64,000 nucleotides of DNA. Origin: Methanoregula formicica SMSP (GTDB lineage: Archaea > Halobacteriota > Methanomicrobia > Methanomicrobiales > Methanospirillaceae). Of the stretch, positions 1 through 9,090 are shown piece after piece; the first letter of the stretch is position 1, and every line of letters starts with the position of its first letter. Where the stretch lies: contig NC_019943.1 of the NCBI RefSeq assembly GCF_000327485.1, positions 496,001-560,000 on the forward strand, read 5' to 3'. The position numbers and the translations under genes are program-made. The notes under the pieces are model-generated. The model saw only the letters and a program-made list of their open reading frames with translations, made no database searches and had not been told where the DNA came from.

Positions 1-306
1 GGGGACAAGGTTATCTTCTCGGCAAATGTTATCCCGAACCCGATGAACCATGGCCAGCGGTATATGGTCGAGGCCCGGCTGAAGATGCTCGGCGTGCGGA
101 TCTTCGAGGATCTCCATGTCAGCGGTCACGGGTACCGGGAGGACCACTTCGAGTTTCTCCAGCTCCTGCAGCCGCAGCATGTTATCCCGGCGCACGGGAG
201 CCTGACGATGACGGCAGACTATACCCAGTTTGCCGGTGAGCTCGGGTACACGGCCCATTCGACCGTCCATCTCCTGAGAAACGGCCAGAGGGTCAAGATC
301 AATTAA
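1..306 (+). CDS. RNase J-type metallo-beta-lactamase ribonuclease, C-terminal part (5' end outside window)
   Basis: The frame is open from base 1 and ends at TAA 304-306, so this is the last 101 residues of a longer protein. The visible part has the late motifs of the beta-CASP/RNase J group: SANVIPNPMN, then SGHGYREDH (His of the beta-CASP region) and VIPAHGS, followed by a short C-terminal tail. Archaeal RNase J is a 5'-3' exoribonuclease acting in mRNA and rRNA turnover. The gene lies 12 bp ahead of the prenyl synthase gene, an arrangement I recall from other methanogens. The family is clear; activity cannot be judged without the N-terminal HxHxDH motif. Confidence 0.8.
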   Translation, partial: GDKVIFSANVIPNPMNHGQRYMVEARLKMLGVRIFEDLHVSGHGYREDHFEFLQLLQPQHVIPAHGSLTMTADYTQFAGELGYTAHSTVHLLRNGQRVKIN

Positions 307-318
307 CGGTGAATAACA

Positions 319-1284
319 ATGTCAGAACTTTCACTGTATCTGAAATCGGTCGCAAAGCAGATCGATCACATGATCGACCGTTACTATGTCGACAAGGCCG
401 GCGAACTGAACAAGGCATCTGCCCACCTCCTTGCAGCCGGGGGCAAGCGTCTCCGCCCTGCTGTTGTCATGCTTGCGGCTGACGCGGTGAAGCCTGGCAG
501 CTCGGACGACATTATGCAGGCAGCGCTGGCCCTCGAGGTGACCCATACCTTCACGCTTATCCATGACGACATCATGGACGATGACAGCCTGAGGCGCGGT
601 GTCCAGACCGTGCACACGAAGTGGGATATGCCGACGGGGATCCTTGCCGGCGATGTCCTCTATTCCCGGGCATTTGAGCACATCTCGCTTGTCACCGCAA
701 AGGACGATGCCAAGGTGAAGGCTATCAACATGCTCGCCCGGGCCTGTGCCGATATCTGCGAGGGGCAGCACATGGATATGTCCTTTGGGCACCGGGACGA
801 TGTCATGGAAGGCGAGTACCTGGAGATGGTCAAAAAGAAGACCGGCGTCCTGTATGCAGCGGCGGCCGGTATCGGTGCCGTCCTTGCCGGCGGAAACGGC
901 GTGCAGGTGAAAGCCTTGTACAACTTCGGGCTCAACACCGGTATCGCCTTCCAGATCCAGGACGATCTCATTGACCTGTTAACCCCCTCCGAGAAGAGTG
1001 GGAAGGACCAGGCGTCCGACCTCCGCGAGGGCAAGCAGACGCTTATCATGATCAAGGCACGCGAGAAGGGCCTTGACCTGCAGAAGTACCGGCGCGAGCT
1101 CTTGAAATCTGATATCGACGAGGCCATCCGGGAACTGACCGAATCGGGGGTAATCCCCGAGGTGAAACAGATGGCCGCCGATCTCGTGAAGGACAGCAAT
1201 CGGCACCTCGGACTTCTTCCCGAGTCAAAGGAGCGCCAGCTCTTGATGGACATTGGCGAGTTCTTCATCACCCGGAGTTATTAG
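319..1284 (+). CDS. idsA: Short-chain trans-isoprenyl diphosphate synthase (GGPP/FPP synthase)
   Basis: This 321-residue protein has normal length for the family. It shows GGKRLRP (41-47), the first aspartate-rich motif DDIMDD (83-88) and the second, FQIQDDLID (to 219). It condenses isopentenyl diphosphate with allylic diphosphates to make the C15/C20 chains that become archaeal ether lipids. The gene follows the RNase J gene by 12 bp and abuts gltX, so the three probably form one transcript. Product chain length cannot be read safely from the sequence, so GGPP versus FPP is open. Confidence 0.92.
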   Translation: MSELSLYLKSVAKQIDHMIDRYYVDKAGELNKASAHLLAAGGKRLRPAVVMLAADAVKPGSSDDIMQAALALEVTHTFTLIHDDIMDDDSLRRGVQTVHTKWDMPTGILAGDVLYSRAFEHISLVTAKDDAKVKAINMLARACADICEGQHMDMSFGHRDDVMEGEYLEMVKKKTGVLYAAAAGIGAVLAGGNGVQVKALYNFGLNTGIAFQIQDDLIDLLTPSEKSGKDQASDLREGKQTLIMIKAREKGLDLQKYRRELLKSDIDEAIRELTESGVIPEVKQMAADLVKDSNRHLGLLPESKERQLLMDIGEFFITRSY

Positions 1285-1285
1285 G

Positions 1286-2977
1286 ATGGCAGGGGACGAT
1301 CCCAAAGAAGCCCTCTTTTTGTGTGCACTGCAGAACGCGGTGAAGCACGGCGGCGTGCCACAGGCCGGTGCGGTCATCGGCATGGTGATGGGCGCCCACC
1401 CGGAGCTCCGCTCACGGGCAAAAGAAGTCTCGGCACTGGCAAAAGAGGCGATTGCCGAGGTGGCAAAACTCTCACCGGAGGAGAGGCTTGCCACGCTCCA
1501 GACCCGTGCACCGGAGATGATCGCCGCCATGTCCGAGAAGCACGAGAAGAAGAAGGTGCTCCCGGAACTCGAAGGTGCGGAGAAGGGCGTTGTGATGCGG
1601 TTTGCCCCGAACCCCTCCGGCCCGCTCCATATCGGTCATGCCCGGGCTGCGGCGCTCAACGATGCCTACGTGAAGCAGTATGGCGGCCGCTACATCCTGC
1701 GGATCGAGGACACCGACCCGAAACGCGTGGACCCGGAAGCATACCAGACCGTGCAGGAAGATATCAGATGGCTGGGCCTTGGCATCACCGAAGTCGTCAC
1801 CCAGAGCGACCGGCTGTCGATCTACTACGATCTCTGCAAACAGCTGATCGAGAAAGGCGGGGCGTATGTCTGTACCTGCGACAATGAGCAGTTCAAAGAA
1901 CTCAAGCAGAACAAGACAGCCTGTCCCTGCCGCGGGAACTCTGCTCTGAAGAACCTTGAGCTCTGGCAGAAGATGCTCGACCATACCTTCAGAGAGGGCG
2001 AGGCGTCGGTCCGGATCAAGACCGATCTTTCCCACCCCGACCCGGCCATGCGGGACTTCCCGGCGTTCCGGATCCTCGATGCACCCTCGCACCCAAAGGT
2101 GAAGGCGCACGTGTACCCGCTGATGAACTTCTCGGTGGTGGCTGACGACCACCTGCTCGGCGTCACGCACGTGATCCGGGGCAAGGACCACATCGCCAAT
2201 ACCCGCCGGCAGAAGTTCATCTACGACCACTTTGGCTGGCAGCAGCCGGTGTACCGGCACTATGGCCGGATGGGGATCGAGGGAGTTGTCCTATCCACCT
2301 CGCAGATGCGGGCCGGGATTAAGGAAGGGCTCTATTCCGGCTGGGACGATATCCGGCTTGGTACCCTGCGGGCCCTTGCCCGGCGCGGGATCCTGCCAGA
2401 AGCCGTGAAGAACGCGATGATTGCGATCGGTATCGGCGACGTTGACATCTCGTTCTCGTGGGACAACCTCTACGCAGAGAACAAGAAACTGGTCGACCCG
2501 ACAGCCAACCGTTACTTCTTCGTACCCGACCCGGTCGAGGCGAAGATCGAGGGGGCACCGGCCCACACCGCCCACGCCCTCCTCCACCCGTCCGATGAAG
2601 CCCGGGGCACGCGAACACTGGAGTTCACCGGCACAGCGCTCATCCCGAAGGCAGAGCTGGTGTCCGGCACTGCCATGCTCAGGTTAAAGGACCTCTTCAA
2701 CGTGAAGATCGCGTGGAACGGCGAAACACCCACGTTCTCCTATGGCGGCGATTCGCTGGCCGATGCCCGTGCCGCAAAGGCCCGGATCATCCAATGGCTC
2801 CCGGCGCAGGCTATCGTGCCCTGCACGCTCATTACGCAGGAAGGCGAGGTCAAGGGGGCCTGCGAGCCCGCGGTGAAGGGAGAGGCCGGAAAGGTCGTCC
2901 AGTTCGAGCGGGTCGGGTTCGTGAAGATCGATGCCGTGGATGCGTCCGGTGTCCGGGCATACTTCACGCACAAATAA
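1286..2977 (+). CDS. gltX: Glutamate--tRNA ligase (archaeal/non-discriminating type)
   Basis: This class I aminoacyl-tRNA synthetase has an archaeal-type N-terminal extension of about 100 residues, then RFAPNPSGPLHIGHAR (HIGH at 115-118), RIEDTDP and the KMSKS-equivalent VLSTSQMRAG. The C-terminal half is the beta-barrel anticodon-binding domain found in archaeal GluRS/GlnRS. It charges tRNA-Glu, and usually tRNA-Gln as well, since archaea make Gln-tRNA by GatDE. The frame is open from an ATG at 1253, but that start would overlap idsA by 32 bp. The ATG at 1286, one base after the idsA stop, gives the expected N-terminus and 563 residues. Confidence 0.95.
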   Translation: MAGDDPKEALFLCALQNAVKHGGVPQAGAVIGMVMGAHPELRSRAKEVSALAKEAIAEVAKLSPEERLATLQTRAPEMIAAMSEKHEKKKVLPELEGAEKGVVMRFAPNPSGPLHIGHARAAALNDAYVKQYGGRYILRIEDTDPKRVDPEAYQTVQEDIRWLGLGITEVVTQSDRLSIYYDLCKQLIEKGGAYVCTCDNEQFKELKQNKTACPCRGNSALKNLELWQKMLDHTFREGEASVRIKTDLSHPDPAMRDFPAFRILDAPSHPKVKAHVYPLMNFSVVADDHLLGVTHVIRGKDHIANTRRQKFIYDHFGWQQPVYRHYGRMGIEGVVLSTSQMRAGIKEGLYSGWDDIRLGTLRALARRGILPEAVKNAMIAIGIGDVDISFSWDNLYAENKKLVDPTANRYFFVPDPVEAKIEGAPAHTAHALLHPSDEARGTRTLEFTGTALIPKAELVSGTAMLRLKDLFNVKIAWNGETPTFSYGGDSLADARAAKARIIQWLPAQAIVPCTLITQEGEVKGACEPAVKGEAGKVVQFERVGFVKIDAVDASGVRAYFTHK

Positions 2978-3068
2978 CCAGCCCTCTTTTTATCCGGGTA
3001 ATGATAGGGCAGCCGGACGGCGGCCCCGTACCTTTTTCCCCGTTCACGTCCCATTAATCAAGACGTAC

Positions 3069-3980
3069 ATGCAGCCTGACGGAAATGCCAGCGGGAACAG
3101 GGAACCCAAAGAGTCCCGCGAGAAGCTTGTCTTCACCGGCTTCTGCATGGATCTCCTCATTCTCGTTCCCGAGACTGCGGCCCTCATCCTCTCCGGGTCT
3201 GCCGCTCTCCTGTCCGATGTGTTCAAGTGCGCAAACGAGATCCTTGCCACGCTCTTTGCCCTCCTGATCATCCGGAGAATGAAAGCAGGCGGGAAGTTCA
3301 CCTACGATTACGGCATGGGGAAGTTCGAGACCCTGACCCGGATCATCACCGGCAGCGTGATGGTGGTTTCGATCATCATCCTTGTCCTCTTCACTATCCA
3401 GCGTCTCATGCATCCCGAGAAGTTCGAGATGATTGCCGCTTACATCGGCATCCCGCTCATGATCTTTGCCAGTATTGCCGACTACCATCACTGGCATGCC
3501 TATCACCGCCGTTCAAAGGAAGATCCGTCCCCGATCATGGAGGCACAGTGGCGCCTGCGGCGGGCCAAGACGTTCTCCAACCTCCTGCTGCTCTTCGCGC
3601 TCACGTTCTCGGTCATCTGCATCCAGTATGAATGGGCGCATTACATCGACCCGATCGTTTCGTTCGTCATCATCGGATTCCTCCTCTTTGCCGGGTACCG
3701 GGAGTTCTCCTCCTCGCTCCCCGACCTTTTCGACAAGACCTTGGACGAGGAGCTCCAGCTGGTCATCCTGCGGGAACTCTCTGGCTCGTTTGATAAGTAC
3801 GATGAGTTCCATGGGGTCCGGTCTCGTCGGTCCGGAAGCCGGATATACATCGAGATCTTCCTCGGATTCGATCCGGAGCAGAAGATGGGGGATGTCCAGC
3901 AGTTTGCCACCACGCTCAAGCGCTCTCTGGAGAACGAGATTGCGGGAAGTGTGGTCTCGGTTGTTCTGAGCCGCGAATAA
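3069..3980 (+). CDS. Cation diffusion facilitator-like membrane transporter (copy 1)
   Basis: This protein of about 303 residues has several hydrophobic helices and a cytoplasmic C-terminal domain (IYIEIFLGFDPEQKMGDVQ) typical of the CDF ferredoxin-like fold. YDYGMGKFE matches the CDF signature after TM2. The usual acidic/His metal site is altered: TM2 has SDVFKCANE where zinc CDFs carry D/H-xxx-D, and TM5 has YIDPIVS. The start at 3069 was chosen over 2931 because the latter overlaps gltX and lacks family similarity. A close paralog follows. CDF proteins export divalent metals in exchange for protons; the metal is not predictable here. Confidence 0.82.
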   Translation: MQPDGNASGNREPKESREKLVFTGFCMDLLILVPETAALILSGSAALLSDVFKCANEILATLFALLIIRRMKAGGKFTYDYGMGKFETLTRIITGSVMVVSIIILVLFTIQRLMHPEKFEMIAAYIGIPLMIFASIADYHHWHAYHRRSKEDPSPIMEAQWRLRRAKTFSNLLLLFALTFSVICIQYEWAHYIDPIVSFVIIGFLLFAGYREFSSSLPDLFDKTLDEELQLVILRELSGSFDKYDEFHGVRSRRSGSRIYIEIFLGFDPEQKMGDVQQFATTLKRSLENEIAGSVVSVVLSRE

Positions 3981-4036
3981 CGGGCCCCCTCTCTGTCCGG
4001 TCCGCTGCCTTTCCCGTTTCTGCAACGCAGAGTATG

Positions 4037-4050
4037 ATCCTATATAGGTT
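4037..4050 (+). promoter_or_regulatory. TATA-type promoter for the second CDF gene
   Basis: The sequence CCTATATAGG lies about 30 bases before the ATG at 4073, the spacing expected for a TATA box serving a nearly leaderless archaeal transcript. It is itself palindromic, so it could also be a regulator site. Inference from spacing and composition only. Confidence 0.45.
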
Positions 4051-4072
4051 TCCGGATTAATATTGAAAGAAT

Positions 4073-4999
4073 ATGGATGGCAGTGGTCTCGCGTATTGCG
4101 GGGGAGATGCCGATGGCGGGGAAGCGGCGGCGACGAAGCAGAAGACGGTCGCGGCCAGCCTTGGGTTTGACATCCTGCTCTGGGTCCCGGAGATCATCGC
4201 GTTTGTCCTCTCCGGGTCCATTACCCTCTTTGCCGATGTGATGAAATGCGGCAACGAGATCCTTGCTACGTTCTTTGCGCTTCTCATTCTCATCCGGATG
4301 CGGAGGGGTGACCGGTTCTGCTACGATTACGGTATGGGCAAGTTCGAGACGTCCACCCGGTTCATCACGGGTGCGGTCATGATGGTCTCGATCCTCATCA
4401 TCACCTATTCAGCACTGACCAGGATCTATAATCCGGAACCGGTCGGCATTGAGGGAGCCATGATCGGTATCCCTCTCATGCTGGTCACCGCAATCATCGA
4501 TACCTACCTCTGGCAGAAGAACTACCGCGTCTCCCTGCACGATCCGTCGCCGATCATGGAGTCCCAGTGGCGGCTCCGGAGGGCCAAGGCTTTTGCCGAT
4601 GTCTCGGTCCTTCTGGCCCTGGTGCTTTCGTTCCTGCTTGGCCACCACGCCCTCTCGGTCTACATCGACCCGGCAGCCTCGTTCATCATCATCGGGTTCC
4701 TGATCCTTGCCGGGTACCGGGAGATATCCTCATCCCTTCCGGATATCTTCGACAAGACCCTGTGCGAAGAGCTCCAGATTGTCATCCTCCGGCACCTCGC
4801 GACATCGTATGACAGGTACCATGAGTTCCATGGCGTACGGTCCCGCCGCTCAGGCAGCAGGATCTACATCGAGATCTTCCTTGGATTCGATCCAGACCAG
4901 AAAATGGGGGATGTGCAGGATTTCATCGACTCCTTAAAGCAATCTCTTGAGGCAGAGATTCCGGGGAGCGAGGTCTTTGTGATACCAAAACGGCGGTAA
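4073..4999 (+). CDS. Cation diffusion facilitator-like membrane transporter (copy 2)
   Basis: This 308-residue protein parallels the preceding gene along its whole length: YDYGMGKFE, DPSPIMESQWRLRRAK, and a near-identical C-terminal domain (RSRRSGSRIYIEIFLGFDP). TM2 carries ADVMKCGNE and TM5 YIDPAAS, so both copies share the same altered metal-site pattern. The N-terminus differs, and it has its own promoter-like TATA box, so the two copies may be expressed separately. This looks like a tandem duplication that has diverged mainly in the N-terminal tail and the first helices. Confidence 0.82.
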   Translation: MDGSGLAYCGGDADGGEAAATKQKTVAASLGFDILLWVPEIIAFVLSGSITLFADVMKCGNEILATFFALLILIRMRRGDRFCYDYGMGKFETSTRFITGAVMMVSILIITYSALTRIYNPEPVGIEGAMIGIPLMLVTAIIDTYLWQKNYRVSLHDPSPIMESQWRLRRAKAFADVSVLLALVLSFLLGHHALSVYIDPAASFIIIGFLILAGYREISSSLPDIFDKTLCEELQIVILRHLATSYDRYHEFHGVRSRRSGSRIYIEIFLGFDPDQKMGDVQDFIDSLKQSLEAEIPGSEVFVIPKRR

Positions 5000-5062
5000 T
5001 CCTGCGGCACGTAGTGGGGACTGTGGAACCGGATACGGTATGTCTGTGAAGGTGACGGGCCC

Positions 5063-5647
5063 TTATGCAGTGCGGGTGAGCTGCGTTATGGCAGCAATCC
5101 AGACCGCCTTTGCCTCGACCTTGTCCATGCCCATCAGGACATCCATGAGAAGGCCGTTTGCCAGTGCATCGCAGGCAAGGGCAAGGACCCGCGGATCGAG
5201 GTCGCGCGAGACAAGGCCGGTCTCCTGCTGGCGGCGGATGAACCGCTCGATCACCCAGATATCCTCTCTCCGGTCCTGGACGAGCACGGCCCGGATGCGC
5301 TCGTTCCGGGTTGCAAGGAGGAGCATCTCGGCATACATGCTGTTGAACTGCGGGACATAGTGCAAGAGAGCATCGAACAGTGCGGCACTGCCTTCCTTCA
5401 GGTCACGGCCGGCATATGACCGTTCGAGCGTTCCCTTGAATTCGTCGCGCGCCAGTTCGGCAACTGCGGCAAACAGGTCTTCCTTTCCGGGGAAATACTG
5501 GTACAGTGCGGGTTTCGTAACGCCGAGGCTCTCCGCGATCGAGCCCATGGTTGTGCCATGGTATCCTTTTTCGAGAAAATGGGTGAACGCGGTCCGGATG
5601 ATCTTCTTTTTGACGTCATCACGGTATTCACCAATAATGCGTGGCAT
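5063..5647 (-). CDS. TetR/AcrR family transcriptional regulator
   Basis: This 194-residue protein has an N-terminal TetR helix-turn-helix (GTTMGSIAESLGVTKPALYQYFPGKEDLF, about residues 31-59) and a helical ligand-binding C-terminal domain. TetR proteins bind palindromic operators and release them on ligand binding, often controlling efflux. It is divergent from the PadR/ABC operon across a 396-bp region that contains a perfect palindrome. It may regulate itself, that operon, or both. The ligand is unknown. Confidence 0.88.
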   Translation of the reverse strand: MPRIIGEYRDDVKKKIIRTAFTHFLEKGYHGTTMGSIAESLGVTKPALYQYFPGKEDLFAAVAELARDEFKGTLERSYAGRDLKEGSAALFDALLHYVPQFNSMYAEMLLLATRNERIRAVLVQDRREDIWVIERFIRRQQETGLVSRDLDPRVLALACDALANGLLMDVLMGMDKVEAKAVWIAAITQLTRTA

Positions 5648-6043
5648 AACGTACCAATATGTTCCTGCGCGGGCAGGGAAAACAATACCGCCCGGTTCTC
5701 ATTACTATGGGTATGAATAACTTACCTATGGTAAGGTTAATACTTGTGGGTAATGCACTTTTGTACAGGTGATTCTGCGCCTAATCAGGGTGCGGCAGAT
5801 CATACAGGTATGGTCTGGATCCATATGACTGTGCCGTCAAAGGGAGGTGACCTGTTCCGCTGTTCAAAGAGATTAAAAGCGATTTAATTATATATGTGAC
5901 ATTCTCAATAGTGGTAAGTACCTTGCAACGCAAGATACTGTGCCAAACACAAAACATGTGCAGGCCCGGCACCACTACCCTCTGTATCTGTCCCCGGGGC
6001 TCCGGCACCGGGGGCGGGCATGCACTCTGACCAGGGAGATCCC
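5648..6043. promoter_or_regulatory. Divergent regulatory region between tetR and padR operon
   Basis: This gap has no gene. It contains a perfect inverted repeat CTTACC-TAT-GGTAAG at 5721-5735 and a second site sharing the half, GGTAAGTACC, at 5913-5922. An AT-rich TATA-like stretch (TTAATTATATATG, about 5884-5896) points rightward. GGGAGAT just before 6044 can serve as a ribosome-binding site. The second site lies about where transcription would begin from the TATA element, a position suited to repression. Confidence 0.5.
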
Positions 6044-6370
6044 ATGAATATCCAGTTCAAAAAAGGCGTACTTGAGATATGCGTTCTCTCTGTTCTGGCC
6101 CGCAAGGACTGTTACGGGTATGAACTCGTCAACGAGATATCGAAACGGATCGACATCTCGGAAGGGACCATCTACCCGCTCCTGCATCGCCTGAAGGATG
6201 AGGGCCATGTCACCACGTACCTGCAGGAATCTGCCGGGGGAGCGCCACGGAAGTATTACCGCCTTACCGAAAGCGGAAGGAAAGAAGAACATGAACAGAA
6301 GGAAGAATGGATGCGGTTTTGTGCATCGGTGAACGCGCTCCTGGAAGGGAAGAACAATGCTGCAGAATGA
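6044..6370 (+). CDS. PadR family transcriptional regulator
   Basis: This protein of about 108 residues is a compact winged helix of PadR type: [18 protein letters not shown], then [10 protein letters not shown] and [18 protein letters not shown], ending in a charged helix. An upstream in-frame ATG at 6020 exists, but 6044 has GGGAGAT before it and gives the canonical N-terminus. Its 3' end overlaps the HAAS-domain gene by 14 bp. PadR plus HAAS-domain pairs commonly control or sense envelope stress and ABC exporters, which fits the genes downstream. Confidence 0.9.
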   Translation: MNIQFKKGVLEICVLSVLARKDCYGYELVNEISKRIDISEGTIYPLLHRLKDEGHVTTYLQESAGGAPRKYYRLTESGRKEEHEQKEEWMRFCASVNALLEGKNNAAE

Positions 6371-6950
6371 ACAGGAATTTGTCCGGATCTTACAGAACCG
6401 GCTAGAGGGCACTCTTTCCCCCGAGGAACTGAACGATATTATCTCTGATTATACCGAACATTTCCGGATCGGGAAAACCGAAGGCCGTTCGGAAGAGGAT
6501 CTCTTCCGTTCGCTGGGATCGCCGGAGGATATTGCGCGGGAGATCCGTGCCACCCACCTGGTGAAGAAAGCCGAGGATGTCAGGAGTTGCCGGAATATCC
6601 TCCATGCAGTCCTCGCAACCCTCGGGCTCGGGCTTTTCAACCTGGTGTTTGTCCTCATCCCGTTCATCCTCCTCGTACTGCTGCTGTTTGTGATCTTCGT
6701 TGTCGGGATTGCATTCATGGTCTGCGGGCCGGTTGCGGGAATCTTTGCCCTGCTCCAGCTGGCCGGTATTCCGGTATTTGCGATATGGCTCTCTCCCGCA
6801 GCAGGAATTTTCTTCTCGACCGGTATCACAACGTTCGGCCTGCTGCTCGTGATAGGGAATTATTTCCTTGCACGGTTCTTCTACCACATCGGGATACGGT
6901 ATCTCAAGTGGAATATCGGTGTGATCACCGGAACGGAGCGTCTCGCATGA
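6357..6950 (+). CDS. HAAS (DUF1700-like) membrane protein
   Basis: This 197-residue protein has a soluble N-terminal HAAS signalling domain of about 75 residues ([49 protein letters not shown]), followed by four or so hydrophobic helices. HAAS domains accompany PadR regulators and are thought to pass signals from the membrane. It overlaps padR by 14 bp and the next gene by ATGA, so translation is coupled. The function is inferred from domain and context. Confidence 0.82.
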   Translation: MLQNEQEFVRILQNRLEGTLSPEELNDIISDYTEHFRIGKTEGRSEEDLFRSLGSPEDIAREIRATHLVKKAEDVRSCRNILHAVLATLGLGLFNLVFVLIPFILLVLLLFVIFVVGIAFMVCGPVAGIFALLQLAGIPVFAIWLSPAAGIFFSTGITTFGLLLVIGNYFLARFFYHIGIRYLKWNIGVITGTERLA

Positions 6951-7792
6951 CTGACAGCAGAGAAAAACCGGGACTGCAGGTTTCCAGCCATGATACCCTG
7001 AATATCGGCAGCACCAGGGTAACCCGCATAGTTCTGTGGCTTGGTGCGATCACCATCGTATCGTTTCTTATCGGGTTTGGCATCCTTGCCCTCTCGGGCG
7101 AGCTCCCGCAGTCAAAAGACCAGGATTTCTCACCCTTCCGCCATACCGCTTTCCTCTCGCCCGGTAAAACAACGGTTCCGCTTGACGGTGCCGGCTATGG
7201 TGATGTAGCCCTGACCCTCGGGGCCGGCGAACTCCGGGTCCAGGGAGGTGCACCGGATGATATGCTGATGGATGCATCGATCTTCTCTAAAGCGCCGGAA
7301 TGGGAGCCTGAACTGGTCCAGAGTGTCAACGGGTCGCGAAAAACCGTTGCCCTGACTGACAAAGGACATAAGACAAAGGAATGGTTTTCCGTGGATTCCC
7401 CAAACAGCTGGACAATCGCATTAAACAACGGGGTTCCTGTAAACCTTGAAGTGAATGTCGGGGCCGGCGACTGCCGGATCGACCTCGATGGAATGACGCT
7501 GGGATCCCTGGACGTCCACAACGGCGCCGGGGATACGACCATCACCCTTGGCAGGAGCCAGAACCAACCGTTCGATGCCGTGATCCGGAATGGGATCGGC
7601 GACCTTACCCTCCGGGTGCCGCGGGAGAGCAACACGCGGATCCGGGCAGTGACCGGCCTCGGCGAGATCAGCAACAACGGATTAGTACAGGACGGCGATA
7701 TCTTTGTAACAGCGGGGTTCAACCCGGCAATCGCGGTCAATGAGATTACCCTGAACCAGGGGGTTGGTTCAATCAGCCTTGAAGCACTATGA
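6947..7792 (+). CDS. Membrane-anchored toast-rack (DUF2154/DUF4097-like) beta-helix protein
   Basis: This 281-residue protein starts at the ATGA overlap with the preceding stop. It has one membrane helix at about residues 25-50 and then an extracellular repetitive beta domain in which GAG/GIG turns recur (LTLGAGELRVQG, VNVGAGDCRIDL, VHNGAGDTTITL, IRNGIGDLTLRV, VTGLGEIS). This is the toast-rack/adhesin pattern seen in LiaF-type and DUF4097 envelope-stress proteins. It is probably an extracytoplasmic sensor or scaffold for the ABC system encoded after it. The frame is open much further 5', but that part is a shadow of the HAAS gene. Confidence 0.78.
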   Translation: MTDSREKPGLQVSSHDTLNIGSTRVTRIVLWLGAITIVSFLIGFGILALSGELPQSKDQDFSPFRHTAFLSPGKTTVPLDGAGYGDVALTLGAGELRVQGGAPDDMLMDASIFSKAPEWEPELVQSVNGSRKTVALTDKGHKTKEWFSVDSPNSWTIALNNGVPVNLEVNVGAGDCRIDLDGMTLGSLDVHNGAGDTTITLGRSQNQPFDAVIRNGIGDLTLRVPRESNTRIRAVTGLGEISNNGLVQDGDIFVTAGFNPAIAVNEITLNQGVGSISLEAL

Positions 7793-9090
7793 TCAAATAT
7801 CACAATACCAGGATGGGGATTATGGGAATACTGAGGACAATTATCGCGCTGGGTGTCCTGTTTGCACTGGTCGTCGCCGTTATACCGGCAGTGCATGCTG
7901 CCGATGCCCCGACCGTAACGATCACAAATTACGAGGTCTCTCCCTCGGTGCTGATGCCGGACAGTCTGGGGACCATCACGGTCACCCTCACGAATACGGC
8001 ATCCAGCGCATCCACGACCGAGAAGACCGGAAAACTCGCAGCGGACGACTATTCAGTAATCACGACTGCGGACATAACCGTCAATATCGAAGATGTCCGT
8101 CTCGAGGGAAACGGTCTCCGTGTCCTGACCAAGAGCTATGACAAGGCAGGAAGCCTTGGCCCGGGCCAGTCCATCCCGCTTACCTTCTCGTTCCAGGCAC
8201 CCGCACAAAGCGGGCTCTACTACCCGGAGGTCTGGGTAGCGGTCAAGGGCGGAAGCAGCACGAAATACCCCATCCCGGTCAATGTCAACACCGCTCTTGG
8301 GATCCAGAAGAAAGCGATCCTGATCACGGAGAGTTCGCTTGATGGCAGTGTCAACCCGGGTGATGAGATCCCCGTGACCCTGATCGTTACGAATTCCGGC
8401 GAGCTGCTTGCCGATGACGTTACCCTGACCGTCACAAATGTCAGCGGGAAACTGGCGCCAAAAAGCGCTGACCTGTACCACCTTGGTACAATCGGTCCCG
8501 GCGAACAGAAGACCGTGTCGCTTGTCCTCCTCTCTGACAAGCAGGCCGGCTACGGCCTCGTCCGCGTGCCGGTGACGATCAGCTACAATACCATCGACGG
8601 AAAGCCTGTCTCCGAATCCACTGGTATCGACGTTGTTCTGAAGGGTAAGGCTGAACTGGGTTTCGTCTCGGTTGACACAAGCCCGGCGCGGCTCACGGAA
8701 AGTACACCGTTCGATCTCACGATCCGGATAGAGAACACCGGGACCGGTGAGGCGAAGCAGGTATCGGCGAAGGTAGACCTTCCTGCTGACGGGACAAAGG
8801 AGGCATTCATCGGCAAGATCAAGCCGGGCAACGATGCCCCTGCCATCTTCCTGCTCGAGGGCCTGAAAGGCGGCAATTATCCCTATAACCTGACGATCAC
8901 GTACACGGATGATATGGGGGTCCATACCTATACCCGGCAGATGAACCTGCGGGTGACACCCACAGACAACTCCGGCAGCATCATCCTCGTACTCCTTGTG
9001 CTTGCAGTGATCGGGTTCCTGGCCTGGCGGTACTGGTACCTGCCCAGGAAGAACGGTGACGGTACATTCCCATGGGAAAGAAAGAGTTGA
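7789..9090 (+). CDS. Exported CARDB/NEW3-type beta-sandwich protein with C-terminal anchor
   Basis: This 433-residue protein has an N-terminal signal sequence (GILRTIIALGVLFALVVAV, ending AVHAA), three or so Ig-like repeats with the VTLTNTGS / VTNSGELLADDVTLTV / IRIENTGTGEAKQVSA pattern of CARDB/NEW3 domains, and a C-terminal helix (IILVLLVLAVIGFLAW) followed by basic residues. It overlaps the preceding gene by ATGA and the permease gene by 19 bp. By position and topology it is probably an extracytoplasmic partner of the MacB-like permease, comparable in place to a periplasmic adaptor in bacterial systems. Confidence 0.75.
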   Translation: MIKYHNTRMGIMGILRTIIALGVLFALVVAVIPAVHAADAPTVTITNYEVSPSVLMPDSLGTITVTLTNTASSASTTEKTGKLAADDYSVITTADITVNIEDVRLEGNGLRVLTKSYDKAGSLGPGQSIPLTFSFQAPAQSGLYYPEVWVAVKGGSSTKYPIPVNVNTALGIQKKAILITESSLDGSVNPGDEIPVTLIVTNSGELLADDVTLTVTNVSGKLAPKSADLYHLGTIGPGEQKTVSLVLLSDKQAGYGLVRVPVTISYNTIDGKPVSESTGIDVVLKGKAELGFVSVDTSPARLTESTPFDLTIRIENTGTGEAKQVSAKVDLPADGTKEAFIGKIKPGNDAPAIFLLEGLKGGNYPYNLTITYTDDMGVHTYTRQMNLRVTPTDNSGSIILVLLVLAVIGFLAWRYWYLPRKNGDGTFPWERKS

